Of a DNA stretch of 64,000 nucleotides, positions 27,605 to 37,318 are shown in pieces (positions within the stretch are counted from its first letter, which is position 1; the number at the start of each line of letters is the position of its first letter). Under the pieces are notes generated by a model. That model saw nothing but the letters and a program-made list of their open reading frames with translations, was not told where the DNA came from and did not search any database. The position numbers and the translations under genes are program-made. Source of the stretch: Pseudoalteromonas aurantia 208 (GTDB lineage Bacteria > Pseudomonadota > Gammaproteobacteria > Enterobacterales > Alteromonadaceae); the NCBI RefSeq assembly GCF_014858725.1, contig NZ_AQGV01000012.1:1736001-1800000 (forward strand). The letters run 5' to 3'.

Positions 27605-28011
27605 ATGCTTCTAGTCGCTTCAAACCTGTCATTTAAAGGTAAATCCGCATTAATCTCATCCCAATCAGCTTTAGATGTCACAAAGTTGTGAGATATGGGC
27701 CGCTCACTTATTGGTGAATCTAAAATCCCCAATCGCAGCCTCACCTTCTTCGTATTCTCTGCGTTAGAACTATATAGGGGTGATGCACAATGACGACAAA
27801 AATGGCGCTTCCTACCAGTTTTAAACTCAAAATGTGCTATGTGATTAATGCCTTGCGTAATTTTAAACTGTTCAGTGTCTACGAAGCCATTGGTAGCATA
27901 CGCACTCCCTGTAGACTTTCGGCATAAAGAACAATGACAATGAATAATGTCGGTAATAGCGCCATGTATTTCTATTGTTACGGCACCACATAAACAACTC
28001 GCGTTATACAT
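27598..28011 (-). CDS. GFA-family (glutathione-dependent formaldehyde-activating-like) zinc protein
   Basis: A 137-residue protein with the cysteine pattern of the GFA/DUF636 fold: SCLCGAVTIEI, HCHCSLCRKSTGSAYA and HFCRHCASPLYSS, which hold structural and catalytic zinc. The best-known member binds glutathione with formaldehyde; most homologues, including small ones like this, have unproved roles. It converges on the leader-peptide gene. Confidence 0.9.
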   Translation of the reverse strand: MYNASCLCGAVTIEIHGAITDIIHCHCSLCRKSTGSAYATNGFVDTEQFKITQGINHIAHFEFKTGRKRHFCRHCASPLYSSNAENTKKVRLRLGILDSPISERPISHNFVTSKADWDEINADLPLNDRFEATRSIK

Positions 28012-28086
28012 ATTAATTAAAACTACTCGTTTTCTGAATATTCAATAGCATATAATACCGCTGACTTTTAGCCAACCTGCCGTTTT

Positions 28087-28596
28087 ATGAACTTTTTAGA
28101 TTATTTTCAACATTACCCTGACAACATTCAGCAACAAGTAGCACAACTCATCAGCTCAAACAAACTCGTGGATTACTTTAAAAATAAGTACCCCACTGCG
28201 CATCAGCTAAAGTCTGAAAAACACCTATTTGAGTACACTAATCGTTTTAAACAACGATATTTAAAAAATGCACCAAAATTGTCAAGCGTCGGTTATAAAA
28301 AACAAAAAGACTTAGTACAAAACGCACTTGGTACACATACCTTTAAACGCCAACAACACGGAGGGAAACTCAAAGCCAAACACGAAATTGCCATTGCCGA
28401 ACAACTCAAATGTGCCCCTGAGCCGCTCCTAAAAATGTTGATTATTCATGAATTAGCGCACTTTAAAGAAAAAGATCATAACAAAGCTTTTTATCAGCTA
28501 TGTTGTCATATGGAGCCTGATTACCATCAGTTAGAATTGGACCTACGTTTATTTTTGGTACTACAAAAACAAGGTTTAAGCTTTTATGACAAGTAA
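28087..28596 (+). CDS. YgjP-like zinc metallopeptidase
   Basis: A 169-residue cytosolic protein with the zinc motif HELAHFKEKDH (HExxH plus a further His) followed by AFYQLCCHMEPDYHQLELD, typical of the YgjP/DUF45 metallopeptidase family. The N-terminal half is helical and basic. Substrates are unknown. It is divergent from the GFA gene with about 75 bp between. Confidence 0.85.
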   Translation: MNFLDYFQHYPDNIQQQVAQLISSNKLVDYFKNKYPTAHQLKSEKHLFEYTNRFKQRYLKNAPKLSSVGYKKQKDLVQNALGTHTFKRQQHGGKLKAKHEIAIAEQLKCAPEPLLKMLIIHELAHFKEKDHNKAFYQLCCHMEPDYHQLELDLRLFLVLQKQGLSFYDK

Positions 28597-28783
28597 CTTA
28601 ACGTAAAAAGCCAACATGCCCCAAGAACATAGCTCACATTCACCAATGAATGACAAGCCCTAAACTGACAAAGCTGCTCGATAACAAAAAGTGCATCTCA
28701 CCTTTGTGTTAAAAAACAGCTTTATTAAAATTGCCTTAAAAATCAATTGTTAACCATTTACAAACAACTGGGCTTGAGCCACT

Positions 28784-29464
28784 TTATAACCCAAGTTCCG
28801 CCATAAAGTCATCATCACTGTCTATTTCTTCAGGCGCCGCCGACTTTTTATTTTTACTCTCAGCAGCTTGATTAGCAATAATTGCATCTGGGTCCGCAGC
28901 TTCAGCAATATCAAAATCATGTAATTTAATAAACTCAGTTTTATCCATCGCAAGCTCTAAATAAAATATATTTTGGTTTTGTGTGGTAAATGTCACGCGA
29001 CGTGCTTGCGGTCTATCCATAGTTGTATCAACAGAAATTTGCACTTGTTTATTTATTGCCATCATTTTTGGCTGGTTTTGCGTGATAGATGTGTGTAGCT
29101 GCGTACGCACTTTACCTGTAAAATCACCCACAATTTGGTTCATCAACTCACCCATCACATTTGATACATCATCAGATAAGTGACTATGTGCTATTTCTTC
29201 TTCAGGCATACCCATGTTACGCATATAATCTTGATAAATTTCCATTGCCGATTGCGCGGTAAAGTTAGTCACTACCAACCCCGTAAAACCGCCATCAAAC
29301 AACACAAAACAGCCTATATCTGGGCGCATACACGTACGCGTGATTTTTTGAACCATTGCTGAATAAGCAATTTTATTGCCACTTGCGGAAGACAATACTT
29401 CAGTCACCGAGTTGCACAATGTGGATAGGATATCTTCTGTGCTAATCACTTTATTTCTCGCCAT
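28784..29464 (-). CDS. DUF3334 family protein with CheX/CheC-like character
   Basis: A 226-residue soluble protein found in marine Gammaproteobacteria (DUF3334). The middle (DDVSNVMGELMNQIVGDFTG) resembles the ExxN-type helix of CheC/CheX/FliY phosphatases: E and N spaced as in a chemotaxis phosphatase helix are present (GELMNQIVG). The C-terminus is acidic and disordered, ending SDDDFMAELGL. A signalling-phosphatase role is inference. It stands alone, divergent from cmoA. Confidence 0.72.
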   Translation of the reverse strand: MARNKVISTEDILSTLCNSVTEVLSSASGNKIAYSAMVQKITRTCMRPDIGCFVLFDGGFTGLVVTNFTAQSAMEIYQDYMRNMGMPEEEIAHSHLSDDVSNVMGELMNQIVGDFTGKVRTQLHTSITQNQPKMMAINKQVQISVDTTMDRPQARRVTFTTQNQNIFYLELAMDKTEFIKLHDFDIAEAADPDAIIANQAAESKNKKSAAPEEIDSDDDFMAELGL

Positions 29465-29579
29465 TTTTAGTCTCTTTTTTACTTCTTATCATTAATAGTA
29501 GCCAAGCTACTGAAATTATCACTGACTATCCAGTATAAAATGCTAAAATAGCGAGATTATTTAGAAAGAGAGATAAATT

Positions 29580-30305
29580 GTGACTGGCAAAGACAGTATT
29601 TATGCCACCGAGCAACAAATAAAAGACTTTAGCTTCGACGAAAACGTGGTTGAAGTATTCCCAGATATGATCCAGCGTTCAGTCCCTGGTTACGCGACAA
29701 TCGTAAGTACGATGGGTAAACTCGCGGGTCAATATGCACAAAGTAATTCGAATCTATATGATTTAGGGTGCTCACTTGGCGCAGTTACGTTAAGCATGCG
29801 CCGTAATATCGAAAAGCAAAATTGCCAAATCATTGCCGTCGATAACTCAAAAGCCATGGTTGAGCGTTGTCAGCTGCATTTAAAAGGCTTTAAATCTGAT
29901 GTGCCGGTTAATGTGGTATTAGGTGATATCACCGAGCTTACATTGGAAAATGCCAGTGTAATAGCGTTAAATTTTACCTTACAGTTTATTCCGCAAGAAC
30001 AACGTGAAGCTGTGCTTAAACACATTTATGCTAGCCTGAAACCTGGTGGGGTATTATTATTAAGTGAAAAAGTGAAAGGTGAAAATGATTTAACTGATAA
30101 CTTACTCATTGATTTACACCACGATTTTAAACGTCACAACGGTTACTCCGAATTAGAAATAAGTCAAAAGCGTACCGCCATAGAAAATGTTATGCGCCCA
30201 GATCCCCTATCAAAACACATTGAGCGATTACATAATATTGGTTTTAGCCAAACACAAGTTTGGTATCAATGCTTTAACTTTTGCTCACTCGTGGCCATCA
30301 AATAA
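29580..30305 (+). CDS. cmoA: carboxy-S-adenosyl-L-methionine synthase
   Basis: A 241-residue class I methyltransferase-fold enzyme that converts SAM and prephenate to carboxy-SAM. The SAM motif is [18 protein letters not shown], with [14 protein letters not shown] and [18 protein letters not shown] following, all as in CmoA. The start is GTG at 29580, preceded by AGAGAGA. It is followed after 10 bp by cmoB, the next enzyme in cmo5U34 tRNA modification. Confidence 0.96.
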   Translation: MTGKDSIYATEQQIKDFSFDENVVEVFPDMIQRSVPGYATIVSTMGKLAGQYAQSNSNLYDLGCSLGAVTLSMRRNIEKQNCQIIAVDNSKAMVERCQLHLKGFKSDVPVNVVLGDITELTLENASVIALNFTLQFIPQEQREAVLKHIYASLKPGGVLLLSEKVKGENDLTDNLLIDLHHDFKRHNGYSELEISQKRTAIENVMRPDPLSKHIERLHNIGFSQTQVWYQCFNFCSLVAIK

Positions 30306-30315
30306 CGGAGTCCAT

Positions 30316-31284
30316 ATGAATTCTTGGTTTACAGACTTTTATGCCGCCATTGCGAAAACCGCTTTGAGTCATTGGTTAGAAACACTTCCAGCTCAATTAA
30401 GTCATTGGCAAAAAGAAGCGCAGCACGGGGACTGGCCCAAGTGGGAAAAAGTACTCAAAAATCTGCCTGAATCAAATACGCAGCACATCAATGTAACAGA
30501 TAAAGTCGAGTTCGGGTTAGCCAACGAGCTCTCAGACGGCCATACCAAGCAATTAACCCATTTGCTAAAGAAAATGATGCCGTGGCGAAAAGGTCCTTTT
30601 AATATTCATGGTATTCATATTGATACCGAATGGCGTAGCGATTGGAAATGGGATCGACTGGTTGAACATATCAGTCCGTTACAAGGGCGCACTGTGCTCG
30701 ATATTGGCTGTGGTTCTGGCTATCATTTATGGCGTATGCGTGGTGCGGGAGCAAACTTCGTTGTGGGTATTGATCCTTCAGATTTATTCCTATCACAATT
30801 TCAAGCGATTAAGCACTTCAACCCAGATCCAAGTGTTCATTTACTGCCATTAGGGGTTGAACAACTACCTGCATTGAAAAGTTTTGATACGGTATTCTCT
30901 ATGGGTGTACTGTATCACCGACGCTCTCCGATCGACTTTTTATCACAACTGAAAGCACAATTACGTCCCGGTGGCGAACTCGTATTAGAAACACTCGTGA
31001 TCGAAGGGGATGTGAATACGGTACTTGTACCAACTGATCGCTACGCTAAAATGCGTAATGTCTGGTTCATTCCAAGTACCGCAGCACTGACCCTATGGCT
31101 AGAGCGTGTTGGCTTCAAAGACGTGAATGTGGTGAATAACGATGTAACCTCACTTGATGAACAGCGTCAAACACCTTGGATGGAAACTGAATCATTAGCC
31201 GATTTTTTAGATCCTAATGATAACACTAAAACCATCGAAGGTTACCCTGCCCCTTTGCGTGCAATACTCACGGCTAAAGCATAA
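30316..31284 (+). CDS. cmoB: tRNA U34 carboxymethyltransferase
   Basis: A 322-residue enzyme that transfers carboxymethyl from carboxy-SAM to ho5U34 in tRNA to make cmo5U. It has a distinct N-terminal helical domain ([20 protein letters not shown]), the segment [20 protein letters not shown], and the SAM motif [17 protein letters not shown]. The ATG at 30316 has ACGGAG 5 bp upstream and matches the family N-terminus; a longer frame overlapping cmoA has no support. Operon with cmoA. Confidence 0.96.
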   Translation: MNSWFTDFYAAIAKTALSHWLETLPAQLSHWQKEAQHGDWPKWEKVLKNLPESNTQHINVTDKVEFGLANELSDGHTKQLTHLLKKMMPWRKGPFNIHGIHIDTEWRSDWKWDRLVEHISPLQGRTVLDIGCGSGYHLWRMRGAGANFVVGIDPSDLFLSQFQAIKHFNPDPSVHLLPLGVEQLPALKSFDTVFSMGVLYHRRSPIDFLSQLKAQLRPGGELVLETLVIEGDVNTVLVPTDRYAKMRNVWFIPSTAALTLWLERVGFKDVNVVNNDVTSLDEQRQTPWMETESLADFLDPNDNTKTIEGYPAPLRAILTAKA

Positions 31285-31288
31285 TCAC

Positions 31289-31333
31289 CTAAATAAAATA
31301 CCCGCTAACTCTCTCCATACGTATTTTATTTAG
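31289..31333 (+). terminator. hairpin after cmoB
   Basis: Perfect 13-bp inverted repeat CTAAATAAAATAC / GTATTTTATTTAG with a 19-nt loop, 4 bp after the cmoB stop. It is AT-rich, so its strength as a terminator is uncertain. Confidence 0.55.
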
Positions 31334-31345
31334 TCTGTAATTAAA

Positions 31346-31385
31346 TGGTTTCATCTGTGTCTGCCATAAGACACATATGAAACCA
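31346..31385. repeat. 40-nt interrupted palindrome
   Basis: Outer arms TGGTTTCAT / ATGAAACCA (9 bp) and inner arms GTGTCT / AGACAC (6 bp), separated by a symmetric 2-nt mismatch, with a 6-nt loop. It is not followed by a T-run, so a simple terminator is unlikely. It could be an RNA structure, a protein-binding site or a dispersed repeat. Confidence 0.6.
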
Positions 31386-31485
31386 GCCTGTCAATGTCCC
31401 TACTTTGTAAATTACCACCTCCACCCAAATCGCATTCACAAGCTAATTCATTGTTATTAATAGTAAATATAATAAAAACAAATAT

Positions 31486-31501
31486 GTGCAACCGCTTGCT
31501 G
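31486..31501. promoter_or_regulatory. purM: PurR-box-like operator upstream of purM
   Basis: The site GTGCAACCGCTTGCTG matches all fixed core positions of the E. coli-type PurR consensus (GCAANCGNTTNC), with only the outermost A and T changed. It lies 99 bp before the purM GTG. Purine-dependent repression of purMN is therefore likely. Confidence 0.65.
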
Positions 31502-31599
31502 GTGGGATCTGTCATATTTACGCTAGCCGCCCCTAGTCAATTGTTGTAAAATACGCGCGTTTCTAAGCAATCCATAAAGCAATTTTTTGAGGAAAACCC

Positions 31600-32652
31600 G
31601 TGAGCGATCAAAAACAGTCTCTTAGCTACAAAGACGCAGGCGTAGATATTGATGCCGGTAATGCATTAGTTGAGCGCATTAAAGGCGTAGTGAAAAAAAC
31701 TCGTCGTCCAGAAGTAATGGGTGGGATCGGTGGTTTTGGCGCACTGTGCGAACTTCCTACTGGTTATAAAGAGCCTGTACTAGTCGCTGGTACTGACGGC
31801 GTTGGCACTAAGCTTCGTCTAGCGATTGACCTAAAAAAACATGACACTGTAGGTATCGACCTTGTTGCCATGTGTGTAAACGATTTGATTGTCCAAGGTG
31901 CTGAACCCCTATTTTTCTTGGACTACTACGCAACTGGCAAATTAGATGTTGATACAGCAGCCGATGTAGTAACTGGTATTGGTAAAGGCTGTGAACTGTC
32001 AGGTTGCGCACTGATCGGCGGTGAAACTGCTGAAATGCCTGGCATGTACGAAGGCGAAGACTATGACATGGCTGGTTTCTGTACTGGTGTTGTTGAAAAG
32101 TCTAAAATCATTGATGGTACTAAAGTAGCTGCGGGCAACCAATTAATCGCACTTGCTTCAAGTGGCCCTCACTCAAACGGTTATTCTTTAATTCGTAAAG
32201 TACTTGAAGTGTCTGGTGCCGATACGAATGCCGAATTTGAAGGTAAAACGCTGGGCGAACACCTTCTTGAACCAACCCGTATTTACGTAAAATCAATTCT
32301 TGAATTACTAAAAGATGTTGACGTTCACGCCCTTTCACATATTACGGGTGGTGGCTTTTGGGAAAATATCCCACGCGTGTTACCTGAATCAGCAAAAGCG
32401 GTAGTAAAAGGCGATAGCTGGGAATGGCCTGCAATCTTTAATTGGTTACAAGAAAACGGCAACATCAGTACACACGAGATGTACCGTACATTTAACTGTG
32501 GCGTAGGTATGATCTTAGTGGTTCCTGCCGACAAATTAGCAGCAAGCCTTGACATACTTAACGCACAAGGTGAGCAAGCATGGCATATTGGTGAAATTCA
32601 AGATGCGACTGCTGGTGAAGAACAAGTAGAAATCGTTGCTGGTAAAGACTAA
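31600..32652 (+). CDS. purM: phosphoribosylformylglycinamidine cyclo-ligase (AIR synthetase)
   Basis: A 350-residue enzyme for step 5 of purine synthesis, converting FGAM to AIR with ATP. Family marks: [48 protein letters not shown] and [16 protein letters not shown]. The start is GTG at 31600 with GAGGAAAA upstream. The stop overlaps the purN start (TAATG), so the two are coupled. Confidence 0.97.
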   Translation: MSDQKQSLSYKDAGVDIDAGNALVERIKGVVKKTRRPEVMGGIGGFGALCELPTGYKEPVLVAGTDGVGTKLRLAIDLKKHDTVGIDLVAMCVNDLIVQGAEPLFFLDYYATGKLDVDTAADVVTGIGKGCELSGCALIGGETAEMPGMYEGEDYDMAGFCTGVVEKSKIIDGTKVAAGNQLIALASSGPHSNGYSLIRKVLEVSGADTNAEFEGKTLGEHLLEPTRIYVKSILELLKDVDVHALSHITGGGFWENIPRVLPESAKAVVKGDSWEWPAIFNWLQENGNISTHEMYRTFNCGVGMILVVPADKLAASLDILNAQGEQAWHIGEIQDATAGEEQVEIVAGKD

Positions 32653-33299
32653 TGACGCCATCTCGCTTAGTTGTATTGATCTCTGGCAGTGGCTCTAATT
32701 TACAAGCCATCATCGATGCTTGCCAAAACAACGATATTAATGGCGAGATCTGCGCTGTGATCAGCAATAAAGCTGATGCATACGGATTAGTTCGTGCTCA
32801 AAATGCAGGAGTAGAAACCTGCATTCTGAGCCATAAAGATTATCCATCGCGTGAAGACTATGATGTTGAACTGGCCGCATTAATTGACTCTTTTAATCCA
32901 GATTTAGTTGTATTAGCTGGATTTATGCGTATTCTAACCCCACACTTGGTGCAAAAATTTAAGGGAAAAATGTTGAACATTCATCCTTCTTTGTTGCCTA
33001 AGTATCAAGGGCTGAATACCCATCAAAGAGCAATAGATGCTAAAGACGATGTTCATGGTGTAAGCGTACACTTTGTAACGGAAGAGCTAGACGGTGGACC
33101 CGTTGTATTACAAGCTAAGGTACCTATCTTAGACAATGATACAGCAGACACACTCGCTAAGCGCGTTCATGAGCAAGAGCATATTATTTATCCTTTGGTG
33201 GTCAAGTGGTTCAGCGAACACAGACTAACAATGGAAGCAGATTATGCCGTTTTTGATGACCAACCCCTTCCAATTCAAGGCACAGCGTACCCAGAATAA
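32652..33299 (+). CDS. purN: phosphoribosylglycinamide formyltransferase
   Basis: A 215-residue GAR transformylase using 10-formyl-THF. The N-terminus LVVLISGSGSNLQAIIDAC binds the substrate phosphate; catalytic Asn and His are in MLNIHPSLLPKYQGLNTHQR and the family motif GVSVHFVTEELDGGPVVLQA follows. It begins within the purM stop codon. Its last 56 bp overlap the next gene in another frame. Confidence 0.97.
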   Translation: MTPSRLVVLISGSGSNLQAIIDACQNNDINGEICAVISNKADAYGLVRAQNAGVETCILSHKDYPSREDYDVELAALIDSFNPDLVVLAGFMRILTPHLVQKFKGKMLNIHPSLLPKYQGLNTHQRAIDAKDDVHGVSVHFVTEELDGGPVVLQAKVPILDNDTADTLAKRVHEQEHIIYPLVVKWFSEHRLTMEADYAVFDDQPLPIQGTAYPE

Positions 33300-33999
33300 A
33301 AAAATTAGCGCTTGGCTTGTCGGGTTAAGCGCTTTCTTTTCATGCTCATTACTTGCAAATACACTCACTCCGTACCACGCAGAATACCAAATTCTTCGTA
33401 AAGGCTCTGTCCAAGGATCAGCCACTCGTGACCTCAGTAAAATTGATGGAAATACATATCAGCTAGAATATCAAAGTGATATTAAGTGGATGATCTTTAA
33501 TGATAAACGCACAGAAATATCGATGTTTACGTTTGACAATAACCGCACCCAGCCCATTCATTATGATATGACTCGCAGCGGCACTGGGCCTGATAAAGAA
33601 TATACAGTCAGTTTCGACCACACAAAGAAAACCATTACGTCAAACAAAAAGAAGTACCCACTTGATATTACGTGGCAAACCGAGCAACAAGATGCGCAAA
33701 CCTATCAAATTCAACTACGTCGTGATATTAAAGCGGGGAAAACTAAGCTGAGTTACCCAATTGTGGATAAAAAAGGCAATCAGCGCAACTATGACTTTGA
33801 AGTTGAGGGTGAAGAGACCATCACCCTACCCATAGGCAATGTCAAAACCATCAGAATAAAAAGGTTATATGACAACGATAAACGTCAAGCAACGGTATGG
33901 CTGGCGCCAGAATATGACTATATGTTGGTAAAGATGTACAAAGGGAAAAAAGGCATTGAACAATTTCAAGTTCAAATGACCAAGTACGACATTAAGTAA
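33244..33999 (+). CDS. exported DUF3108 protein
   Basis: A 251-residue periplasmic protein with a basic N-terminus and signal segment (WLVGLSAFFSCSLLANT), then a beta-rich DUF3108 domain (YHAEYQILRKGSVQGSATR, ISMFTFDNNRTQPIHY, TIRIKRLYDNDKRQATVWLA). DUF3108 proteins often follow purN in marine Gammaproteobacteria; their role is unknown. The ATG at 33244 or a second at 33256 both lie inside purN, so the overlap (44-56 bp) is real unless a GTG/TTG further down is used. Confidence 0.85.
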   Translation: MPFLMTNPFQFKAQRTQNKKISAWLVGLSAFFSCSLLANTLTPYHAEYQILRKGSVQGSATRDLSKIDGNTYQLEYQSDIKWMIFNDKRTEISMFTFDNNRTQPIHYDMTRSGTGPDKEYTVSFDHTKKTITSNKKKYPLDITWQTEQQDAQTYQIQLRRDIKAGKTKLSYPIVDKKGNQRNYDFEVEGEETITLPIGNVKTIRIKRLYDNDKRQATVWLAPEYDYMLVKMYKGKKGIEQFQVQMTKYDIK

Positions 34000-34012
34000 G
34001 TGATTCAACATT

Positions 34013-34051
34013 GATACCGTAACTTGCTGAGTTGCGGTATCATCTATTTTT
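34013..34051 (+). terminator. terminator of purMN-DUF3108
   Basis: Stem GATACCGTAACT / AGTTGCGGTATC (12 bp, one mismatch) with a 5-nt loop, then ATCTATTTTTA. Confidence 0.8.
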
Positions 34052-34109
34052 ATTGTCTCTAATTACACTTAGCTAAAAAGATATAAATAGATATACGCCA
34101 TGATAGCCG

Positions 34110-34874
34110 TTATATTTTTTCACCCAGTTTAAATAACACAAACTCTCCGGGCTCCATTTTTTGCCATTGCTCATCATTGGTGAGTGGCCGTGTTGCAATT
34201 ACACTCACTACATCATTTGGCGTGGTTTCTTCTTTAAAATCAACCACCATATCAGCATCAATCAAAGTAGCTTTGCCAAATGGCGCTCTACGAGTGATCC
34301 AATGCAGGTTATTGGTGCAATATGCCAGCACGTATACTCCATCAGTCAGTAGCATATTAAATACACCTTTGTCCTTCAATGTCGCCGCCAACTTAGCCGC
34401 ATATCGAAAAACCACCGCCATATTTGAGGGTTTTTTCGGATACTTCTCTCTAATTTTATCTAGCAGCCAACAAAAAGCCAATTCACTGTCTGTATTACCC
34501 ACAGGGCGATAAAAGGATGGTTTCAGATCAGTGTAATTAGATAACTGCCCATTGTGTGCGTAGGTGATCTCTCTCCCCCATAGCTCACGGGTAAAAGGAT
34601 GAGTGTTTTCTAAACACACTCGGCCGCGATTGCCTTGGCGAATATGGCTAATAACCGACACACTCTTAATTGGGTAAGCTTTTACTAATTTGGCGATTTC
34701 AGATTGACAGCTTGGTTCAGGGTCTTTAAATGTCCGACAGCCTTTGCCTTCGTAAAACGTGATCCCCCAGCCATCTTTATGCGGCCCCGTATTACCACCG
34801 CGCTCTAGTAGGCCTGAAAAACTAAAACAGATATCTGTCGGTACATTCGCAGACATACCCAATAGCTCACACAT
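34110..34874 (-). CDS. yafJ: class II glutamine amidotransferase (YafJ-like)
   Basis: A 254-residue Ntn-fold glutamine amidotransferase domain with Cys2 as nucleophile (MCELLGMSANVPTD). Glutamine-site residues lie in HIRQGNRGRVCLENTHPF and ITYAHNGQLSNYTDL; GNTDSELAFCWLLDKI is also typical of YafJ. The partner or acceptor of the ammonia is unknown. A single gene. Confidence 0.9.
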   Translation of the reverse strand: MCELLGMSANVPTDICFSFSGLLERGGNTGPHKDGWGITFYEGKGCRTFKDPEPSCQSEIAKLVKAYPIKSVSVISHIRQGNRGRVCLENTHPFTRELWGREITYAHNGQLSNYTDLKPSFYRPVGNTDSELAFCWLLDKIREKYPKKPSNMAVVFRYAAKLAATLKDKGVFNMLLTDGVYVLAYCTNNLHWITRRAPFGKATLIDADMVVDFKEETTPNDVVSVIATRPLTNDEQWQKMEPGEFVLFKLGEKI

Positions 34875-35214
34875 TAAATAAAAACTCCTTTATAAACAGA
34901 ACACAAAGAACAAGCTTTATACTTTTTATTTTTAAATGTCACAGTGAGTGTCATTGTTAAGTTTGTAGTATATATCTTGTGTAGCAATCGCTGTATTATC
35001 CCGTACTAATATAACATCGTAAACACTCTATTTATTAGATAGATAAATTATTTAATGCACACCTTCCCCACAAAATCTGTGGATAACTTCAGACATTCTC
35101 GGCTCACATTCGCTGTTTACATCATCACTTGTGCCTTTAAACTTGAAGAATAGGCTTGTCTTAACTTTATTTTCATAAAACTTACTAAGCCCTACATTGA
35201 TAGCGCTAGTTGGG
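34875..35214. other. 340-bp intergenic region
   Basis: Upstream region of the yafJ-like gene and downstream of the TPR protein. It is AT-rich. The only named match is a lone DnaA-box-like TGTGGATAA at 35078-35086; one box has little weight. No ORF or RNA structure stands out. Confidence 0.5.
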
Positions 35215-37113
35215 TTATAACTCATCTAAACGCTTTTTTGCTTGTAGCACTATTACCGTTATTTCTGGGTTGTGTGAATCACCATAGCGGCTGATGAGCC
35301 CCTCATAGGTTTTGATTGCATCATCTGGTAAGTTCAGTTGAACTTGCGAAATCCCTATATAAAGCATTGCTTTAGCCACTCGTTCTTGCACGGCTTCGTT
35401 GCCTGATTCACCAAAGTGGGCGATTAACTCTTCATAGGTCTTAATTTCTTCTTTTGGCAGTTCTAACTGGCCTTGTGTGACCCCTTTATTAAGCATTGCA
35501 TTAGCTATTCGCTCTTGCATGGTCTCATTGTCTGACGCAATGAAACGCGTTATTAACATCTCATGAGTTTTAATTGCATCTTTTGATTGGTTTAATTTAC
35601 CTTGCCTAACCCCTTTGTTAAGCATTGCTTTAGCAACCAGCTCCAGCACAGCTTCGTTATCCGATGCTCCAAAATGAGTGATTAATGTCTCATAGGCCTT
35701 AATTGCTTCTTTTGACTGGTTTAATTCACCGTGTACAACCCCTTTATTAAACATTGCTTCAGCCACCGGCTCTTGCACGGCTTCGTTGTCTGATTCACCA
35801 AAGTGGGCGATTAACTCTTCATAGGTTTTTATTTCATCTTTTGGTTGATCTAACTGGCCTTGTGTTATCCCTTTACTGAACATTGCATTAGCTACTTGCT
35901 CTAACACTGCTTCATTATCTGATTCTATAAAGTGAGTAATGAGTGCCTCGTAGGTTTTAATTTCTTCTTTTGGCTGGGTTAATATACCTTGCCTAATCCC
36001 TTTATTAAACATAGCTTTAGCAACAGATTCTTGCACAGCTTCATTCTCGAACTCTTTAAATTGAGCAATGAGTACCTCATAGGTTTTAATTGCGTCTACA
36101 GACTGATTTAATTGGCCTTGCGTCACGCCTTTATTAAACATTGCGAAAGCCACTCGCCTTTGTATCGTGTCATTGTCGTTGTCAATGAATCGAGTAATCA
36201 GTTCATCATAGGTTTTAATTTCTGCTTCAGGCTGCGCGAGTTTATCAAGACATGTAGATTTATAAGACAGCGCACTTGCAAGGGTTAAGTCATCGACTTC
36301 CTCAAAAATATTTGAGGTTATAACATCCCATGCGATGATAGAAAGGCTAAATTGATTGTTAGAGAAAAGTTCAGTACCAATCTCAAGCCAGTCATCCACA
36401 TTCAAACGGGTATGTTCGAAACTTTTATACGTTAAGCTCTGTATATCTAAGCTTAAAGAATCGATAAGTTTTGCTTTCACCTGTCTGATTTCAGAGAATT
36501 TTTGCATCCGCTCACTTTCATCACGTTCAAACTTATCAAACTTGCCTTTTAACTCTTGATTGATTTCTTGGAATGTTACTTGTGCTTGCGCTATTAATTC
36601 GTCACTGTTGTTTTTTAACCATTCTGACATATGTTTTTTTGAGGCGATGTTTGCTTCGCTTTTCGCTTTATAAATGGCAATAAATGAAGTAGAAAAACCT
36701 AAAATCAGAGCAATTATCGTTATCAGGATACTGTAAAAATTTAACTCATAAGATAAATCGGATATACGCCCATCAAAAACGTTCAATTCTTTATTTTGAC
36801 TTTGTTCCTGCTTAGCAAGTTGAAAATTTAAAACCTTCTCTTGCTGAATGATCTGATTACTAATGTTGGCTAACTGTATTTTTAAATTAGTTTGTGTTTC
36901 TTCCAACTTTTTGAAGTCACCACCCAGTTGTTGTTTAATCCCTTTGGCATGGTCTTTTTGCTGTTTTAACTGTTCATCTAAAACGGCCATTTTTGTTTGA
37001 ATTGCACTCAATTGCTGAGTGTGTTTTTGACCCGTATTTTGCAGAGGCTCATTTGCTGACGAAGTTTGCAGCAATATAAAACATAAACTTACGAGTAATA
37101 AAAAGAGGCGCAT
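35215..37113 (-). CDS. membrane-anchored coiled-coil and TPR-repeat protein
   Basis: A 632-residue protein of unknown function. It has a signal-like start (LFLLLVSLCFILLQTSSANE), a periplasmic coiled coil (about residues 30-120), a membrane segment (ILITIIALILGFSTSFIAIY), a second charged helix (EWLKNNSDELIAQAQVTFQE) and then at least seven TPR-type repeats of 43 residues. Each repeat carries a theme like NKGVTQGQLNQ, IKTYEELIAHF and SDNEAVQE, with few differences, so the coding DNA holds 129-bp tandem repeats. Such repeats mediate protein binding, here probably in the cytoplasm. No neighbour suggests a partner. Confidence 0.85.
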   Translation of the reverse strand: MRLFLLLVSLCFILLQTSSANEPLQNTGQKHTQQLSAIQTKMAVLDEQLKQQKDHAKGIKQQLGGDFKKLEETQTNLKIQLANISNQIIQQEKVLNFQLAKQEQSQNKELNVFDGRISDLSYELNFYSILITIIALILGFSTSFIAIYKAKSEANIASKKHMSEWLKNNSDELIAQAQVTFQEINQELKGKFDKFERDESERMQKFSEIRQVKAKLIDSLSLDIQSLTYKSFEHTRLNVDDWLEIGTELFSNNQFSLSIIAWDVITSNIFEEVDDLTLASALSYKSTCLDKLAQPEAEIKTYDELITRFIDNDNDTIQRRVAFAMFNKGVTQGQLNQSVDAIKTYEVLIAQFKEFENEAVQESVAKAMFNKGIRQGILTQPKEEIKTYEALITHFIESDNEAVLEQVANAMFSKGITQGQLDQPKDEIKTYEELIAHFGESDNEAVQEPVAEAMFNKGVVHGELNQSKEAIKAYETLITHFGASDNEAVLELVAKAMLNKGVRQGKLNQSKDAIKTHEMLITRFIASDNETMQERIANAMLNKGVTQGQLELPKEEIKTYEELIAHFGESGNEAVQERVAKAMLYIGISQVQLNLPDDAIKTYEGLISRYGDSHNPEITVIVLQAKKRLDEL

Positions 37114-37318
37114 TCATCATCCTTATGGTGTTTTTATAATTGAATCGCGTTTATCAAATAAGCGCTTAATTTACTCTAAATACATGGCTTAAAGCAAACT
37201 AAGTGACTGAAAATAGGGTTGTCTACCATATTATATTCGCTAAAAAACGCTCTTTATTGCAGGAAGCAATAAAAAGACTAGCTATGAGCTCGTGATATTC
37301 ACACGTAGTTGAAAATAC

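Larger units (their letters stand above)
31285..31599. other. 315-bp intergenic region between cmoB and purM
   Basis: Contains, in order, the cmoB hairpin (31289-31333), an interrupted hairpin with no T-run (31346-31385) and a PurR-box-like site (31486-31501), each listed separately. TAAAAT near 31545 is a possible purM -10 box; I cannot assign the -35. Confidence 0.6.

Noticed and set aside
35078..35086. Possible replication origin near a DnaA-box-like site
   Set aside because: One box only, with no dnaA/dnaN/gidA genes, AT-rich unwinding array or box cluster.
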